64,000 nucleotides of DNA from NCBI GenBank assembly GCA_017537905.1, contig JAFYJX010000028.1, positions 1 to 64,000 of the forward strand, written 5' to 3'. The position numbers were made by a program, and so were the translations under genes. Below are positions 61,057 through 64,000 of this stretch, piece after piece; the stretch's first letter is position 1, and every line of letters begins with the position of its first letter. This stretch comes from Clostridiales bacterium (lineage in GTDB: Bacteria > Bacillota_A > Clostridia > Saccharofermentanales > Saccharofermentanaceae). A model generated the notes under the pieces. It did no database searches and was not told the origin of the DNA. It saw only the letters and a list, made by a program, of their open reading frames with translations.

Positions 61057-62199
61057 ATGGAACGCACACACATAGCATTTTTCGGGCGCCGCAACGCAGG
61101 CAAATCAAGCCTCGTAAACAGATTTACTTCGCAGGAAATTTCGATAGTTTCTGACGTTGCAGGCACGACGACGGATCCTGTCAGGAAGACTATGGAACTG
61201 CTGCCGTTAGGTCCTGTTGTGATCATTGATACTCCCGGAATCGACGATGAGGGAGCGCTCGGCAGCAAGCGCATCGAGAGAAGCATCAGGGTATTGGATG
61301 AGACCGATATTGCTATACTTGTCGTTGATGGCAGCATCGGTATGGGCGCTGACGAGAAGGCGCTTTTGGACGAATTTACTAAGCGCAAGATACCTCATCT
61401 GGTGGTCGTAAATAAGAGCGATCTCGGCACATCAGAAGTGCCTGAAGATGCAATGGTAGTAAGCGCTCTGAAGGGCGAGGGCATTGAGGAACTGAAGGAA
61501 ACAGTTGCTGTCATCATCAGGCAGCGCAAAACACGCCCTCTGGTATCTGACCTTGTCGAAGAAGGTGATCTGGTAGTGCTCGTTGTTCCTATCGACAAGT
61601 CAGCTCCCAAAGACCGCCTTATCCTTCCGCAGCAGATGGTCATAAGAGACCTGTTGGGCAAGGGCGCGATACCTGTCGTTGTTAAGGATACGGAACTGGA
61701 AATAGCGCTCGCAAAAGTCGGCAAAGTAAGAATGGTAATAACCGACAGCCAGGCCTTTGCAAAGGTCTCAAAGATCGTTCCTAAGGATATTCCGCTTACA
61801 TCTTTTTCTATTCTCATGGCAAGATTTAAGGGGATCCTCGACCAGTCGATCGAGGGCGCAAATATGTTAGATAACCTTAAAGACGGCGCGAAGATCCTGA
61901 TAAGCGAAGGATGCACGCATCACCGCCAGTGCGAGGATATTGGAACAGTAAAGCTTCCGGGCTGGATCAGGGAATATACGGGCGTAGATTTTGACTTTAA
62001 GTTCACGTCCGGATTAGAGTTTCCAAAAGACCTTAAAGAGTACGATCTGATAATCCATTGCGGCGCCTGCATGCTCGGTGAGACCGAAGTCATGAGCCGC
62101 TACCAGAAGGCAAGAGACCAGGGAATTCCGATGACCAATTACGGAATTGCTATAGGCAAGATGAAGGGAATATTGGACAGGGTCATCAGGTTTAATTAA
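61057..62199 (+). CDS. hydF: [FeFe]-hydrogenase maturation GTPase HydF
   Basis: HydF is the scaffold that carries the 2Fe precursor to hydrogenase. The GTPase motifs are GRRNAGKSS (P-loop), AGTTTDPV, DTPGIDD and VNKSD. The Fe-S ligands are in EGCTHHRQC and, about 50 residues later, HCGAC. ATG 61057 (380 aa) follows AAGAGGT and gives the usual short N-terminus; ATG 61036 adds seven residues. It is separated from hydG by the repeat island. Confidence 0.95.
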   Translation: MERTHIAFFGRRNAGKSSLVNRFTSQEISIVSDVAGTTTDPVRKTMELLPLGPVVIIDTPGIDDEGALGSKRIERSIRVLDETDIAILVVDGSIGMGADEKALLDEFTKRKIPHLVVVNKSDLGTSEVPEDAMVVSALKGEGIEELKETVAVIIRQRKTRPLVSDLVEEGDLVVLVVPIDKSAPKDRLILPQQMVIRDLLGKGAIPVVVKDTELEIALAKVGKVRMVITDSQAFAKVSKIVPKDIPLTSFSILMARFKGILDQSIEGANMLDNLKDGAKILISEGCTHHRQCEDIGTVKLPGWIREYTGVDFDFKFTSGLEFPKDLKEYDLIIHCGACMLGETEVMSRYQKARDQGIPMTNYGIAIGKMKGILDRVIRFN

Positions 62200-62226
62200 C
62201 AAATCACAAACCAATCTGACAAAGAG

Positions 62227-62266
62227 AAAAATGGCGGAGTTTTGCTTACAAAATTCCGCTATTTTT
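62227..62266. terminator. Intrinsic terminator after hydF
   Basis: AAAAAT-G-GCGGA-G-TTTTG pairs with CAAAA-T-TCCGC-T-ATTTTT through about 18 bp including two G-U pairs, around a four-base loop. The flanking A and T runs make it work in both directions. Confidence 0.85.
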
Positions 62267-62346
62267 AATTGTATTCGCTATTGGGGCAGGCATAATGTTT
62301 GCAGTGCTTTTGGGGAAGGCACAATACATTTTATGAGGTGATAATA

Positions 62347-63183
62347 GTGAAAAAATCGATCTACACAAAGGCTGCTTCGGTAATTCTTTCTGTGGCAGCA
62401 GCTGCATCATTTGAAGCATGCAGTTTAACCGTAAGCGGCAATGGAAACGCACAGACGGAAAAGGACACGTCTTCGGCAGTTACTTCTGAAGAAGCACCTT
62501 CTCTGACAGAGCAATCCGGGGAAGACACATCGGCATCTTCTGAAATCTCTTCCGGTGAGAATTCTTACGACAGATTCATTGAAGGATTTAAGAATGCCGT
62601 AAATAATCCTGAAAACGCATGGTACTACGGTCCGGATATTGAATCCGGCAAAGCGTCAGATGAAGATACCGGAATCTATATTGCAAGCACAGGTTTCTGG
62701 GGCGATTCGTTTACTTATATCCTTTACGACATGGATAAGGATGGGACAGACGAGCTCTTTATCGGTGAACAGGTTGATGACCAGGGCGAACAGAAGATCA
62801 ATCTTTTTGGTGTCGTAACGATCGCAGACGGCAAATACAAGGTAATTGCAGCAGGCTGGGAGAGATGCGAACTTAATTATCTTGGCGGGATCAATTTCTT
62901 GGATTCCGGTTCCAGCGGAGCAAGCTTCTCAGGAGCTTCTCTCTACAAATATAATTCCCAGACGAAGAATCTGGACATCATCTACAACATAGAGTATGAG
63001 ACCAAGGAAGACGGAACTACCAGCACCGAATTATTCGAAGGAGAGAACGGCAAGATCAAGTCAAATGTCGCTGCCTGCAAGGGCAAGGAAGCAGAAGAGA
63101 AATTCGATAATGCCAAGAAAGAAGCTTCGAAAGAAAAGAACGAGCTTATCGGCAGGGAATGGATCAAAGTCTCATTCAAGTAA
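62347..63183 (+). CDS. Lipoprotein with Ser/Thr/Glu spacer and Asp-rich loop
   Basis: The start is a GTG after GAGGTGAT; the frame is open upstream to an ATG at 62299. The signal ends SFEAC, an acceptable lipobox. A disordered Ser/Glu/Thr-rich spacer (about 65 residues) precedes a soluble domain with YDMDKDGTDELFIGE, an EF-hand-like loop also seen in the protein at 39427. A Lys/Glu-rich helix ends the protein. The function is unknown. Confidence 0.75.
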   Translation: MKKSIYTKAASVILSVAAAASFEACSLTVSGNGNAQTEKDTSSAVTSEEAPSLTEQSGEDTSASSEISSGENSYDRFIEGFKNAVNNPENAWYYGPDIESGKASDEDTGIYIASTGFWGDSFTYILYDMDKDGTDELFIGEQVDDQGEQKINLFGVVTIADGKYKVIAAGWERCELNYLGGINFLDSGSSGASFSGASLYKYNSQTKNLDIIYNIEYETKEDGTTSTELFEGENGKIKSNVAACKGKEAEEKFDNAKKEASKEKNELIGREWIKVSFK

Positions 63184-63206
63184 CATCAGCTATTATATTT
63201 TCTTAT

Positions 63207-63245
63207 GGGGTTGTCTCGAAAAGAGGCAGCCCCTCTTTATTTTTT
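63207..63245 (+). terminator. Intrinsic terminator
   Basis: GGGGTTGTCTC pairs with GAGGCAGCCCC (11 bp with G-U pairs) around GAAAA, followed by TCTTTATTTTTT. It overlaps the 3' end of the converging minus-strand gene. Confidence 0.85.
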
Positions 63246-63941
63246 ACGGCTCCTGTTAATAGCAAGGCAGACAGTATATACGATAAACAGCATAAGGGTG
63301 ACAAGGCCAAGCAGTCCTGCCAGGTAATACTTTTCGCCGGTAATGTTATAGATCCATTCAAGAGGCGAGTTTCTCGTAGGATACATGAGGAACAGGTAAT
63401 CCTGGCCATAAGCGCGGTCCAGAAGGTATATCGGAGGTGCGGCGATTGCCAGGAACAGATATGAATACCAGAAGTGTTTGAACGATACGCGGACGTCCTT
63501 CCTTACGAGGAAAATGAGAGGTATGAATACCAGAAGCGAGTGCGTAAGAAAGCACAGCATCGGCAGGTAAGACCAGAAGGGCCTGTATGTCCAGTCGGGG
63601 AAGAGCAGGGCGCCTATTGCTCCGGGGAGGATCAGGACCAGTGATACTTCGGCAAAATAGGACCTGACTTTGCCATGCGTCAAAGATGCCAGGAGATTTA
63701 CGAAAATACCGAGATTACAAAGGTGAAGCGGGAGGAAGTCTAAGATATTTCCGCCTTCACTTACAAGGAGAATGTCCTGCAGCGCTTCTCCTGCGAGTGT
63801 TATAAGTGAGAGGATCAGGACGATCCTGCGGGCATTCTTTTCCGGGCTTCTGCGGATGAGCAGGAGTCCTATGGTTATTGCTATCGCGATAAAGATGAGC
63901 ATTCCTATGTGCTCGGGACAAAAATGCGAGAATGTGGTCAT
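63237..63941 (-). CDS. YwaF/TIGR02206-type membrane protein
   Basis: This 234-residue protein has about seven hydrophobic segments. FSHFCPEHIGMLIF near the start and DFLPLHLCNLGIF in the third helix match the TIGR02206 (YwaF) family of unknown function. The stop lies within the terminator region of the gene on the other strand. No strong ribosome site was seen. The remaining 59 bases to the window end hold nothing recognisable. Confidence 0.85.
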   Translation of the reverse strand: MTTFSHFCPEHIGMLIFIAIAITIGLLLIRRSPEKNARRIVLILSLITLAGEALQDILLVSEGGNILDFLPLHLCNLGIFVNLLASLTHGKVRSYFAEVSLVLILPGAIGALLFPDWTYRPFWSYLPMLCFLTHSLLVFIPLIFLVRKDVRVSFKHFWYSYLFLAIAAPPIYLLDRAYGQDYLFLMYPTRNSPLEWIYNITGEKYYLAGLLGLVTLMLFIVYTVCLAINRSRKK

Positions 63942-64000
63942 CTTGGCAGGCGCTTTCTTAATGTTGCCTTCATTGTAGCACCACGCTGCGCCCGCATGAA

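Overview
The window reads as chromosome of an anaerobic Gram-positive Clostridia-type bacterium, possibly a gut or rumen Oscillospiraceae/Lachnospiraceae relative. Support: an [FeFe]-hydrogenase maturation set (TM1266-type regulator, HydE, HydG, HydF), a MurT/GatD-type pair, strong AGGAGG ribosome sites, intracellular GH51 and GH29 glycosidases, several lipoproteins with a Gly/Ala-Cys lipobox, and no outer-membrane genes. Promoters repeatedly show an extended -10 (TGnTATAAT). No rRNA, tRNA, phage, transposase or CRISPR was seen. The species is not determined.

Layout. 1-5.7 kb: histidine kinase (cut by the left edge), ABC ATPase, FtsX-type permease and a C45-type lipoprotein. 5.8-14.7 kb: arabinofuranosidase, a small Cys-rich protein, a HAD phosphatase / glycerol-1-phosphate-dehydrogenase-like / antiporter operon, acetyltransferases, alpha-fucosidase and mnmA. 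15.1-25.4 kb: one compact eight-gene operon with a CarS-like CDP-lipid synthase, two rifampicin-phosphotransferase-like dikinases, a CDP-alcohol phosphatidyltransferase, phosphatidylserine decarboxylase, a UbiA prenyltransferase, a GNAT and an AMP-forming ligase. With the dehydrogenase at 8.3 kb it resembles the archaeal ether-lipid pathway, and it is the strongest candidate for an undescribed system. 25.5-28.9 kb: dcd, a PHP hydrolase, a small membrane protein and pheA, whose leader holds a complete phenylalanine attenuator. 29.4-39.4 kb: murT/gatD-like pair (the GatD lacks its catalytic residues), zinc-ribbon and TPM proteins, glycosyltransferase, HD protein, Nudix, an MFS exporter behind a leader-peptide translational attenuator, a DUF4298-cyclase fusion and others. 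39.4-48.1 kb: an EAL-GNAT fusion on the minus strand, then an M13 protease and an ABC exporter behind 11-bp phased direct repeats. 48.3-57.5 kb: a TetR-regulated hydrolase operon, S41 and transglutaminase-like proteins, a diiron protein, small lipoproteins and an Fe-S aldo/keto reductase. 58.1-62.2 kb: hydrogenase maturation genes, without hydA. 62.3-64 kb: a lipoprotein and a YwaF-type membrane protein.

The intergenic DNA is unusual. Five or six islands (about 14.7, 29.0, 34.4, 48.2, 57.7 and 61.0 kb) consist of short palindromic cores repeated every 63-65 bp. Each island has its own core sequence but a similar layout. Two islands are clear homologues in opposite orientation; the others share period and design rather than sequence.

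Regulation by RNA is prominent: an intrinsic terminator controlled by a Phe-rich leader peptide before pheA, and a 28-codon leader plus a hairpin masking the ribosome site before the MFS gene. Three starts (the pheA leader peptide, murT, the Nudix gene) lie at the expected transcription start, suggesting leaderless mRNAs. All coordinates and structures were read by hand without alignment or folding software.
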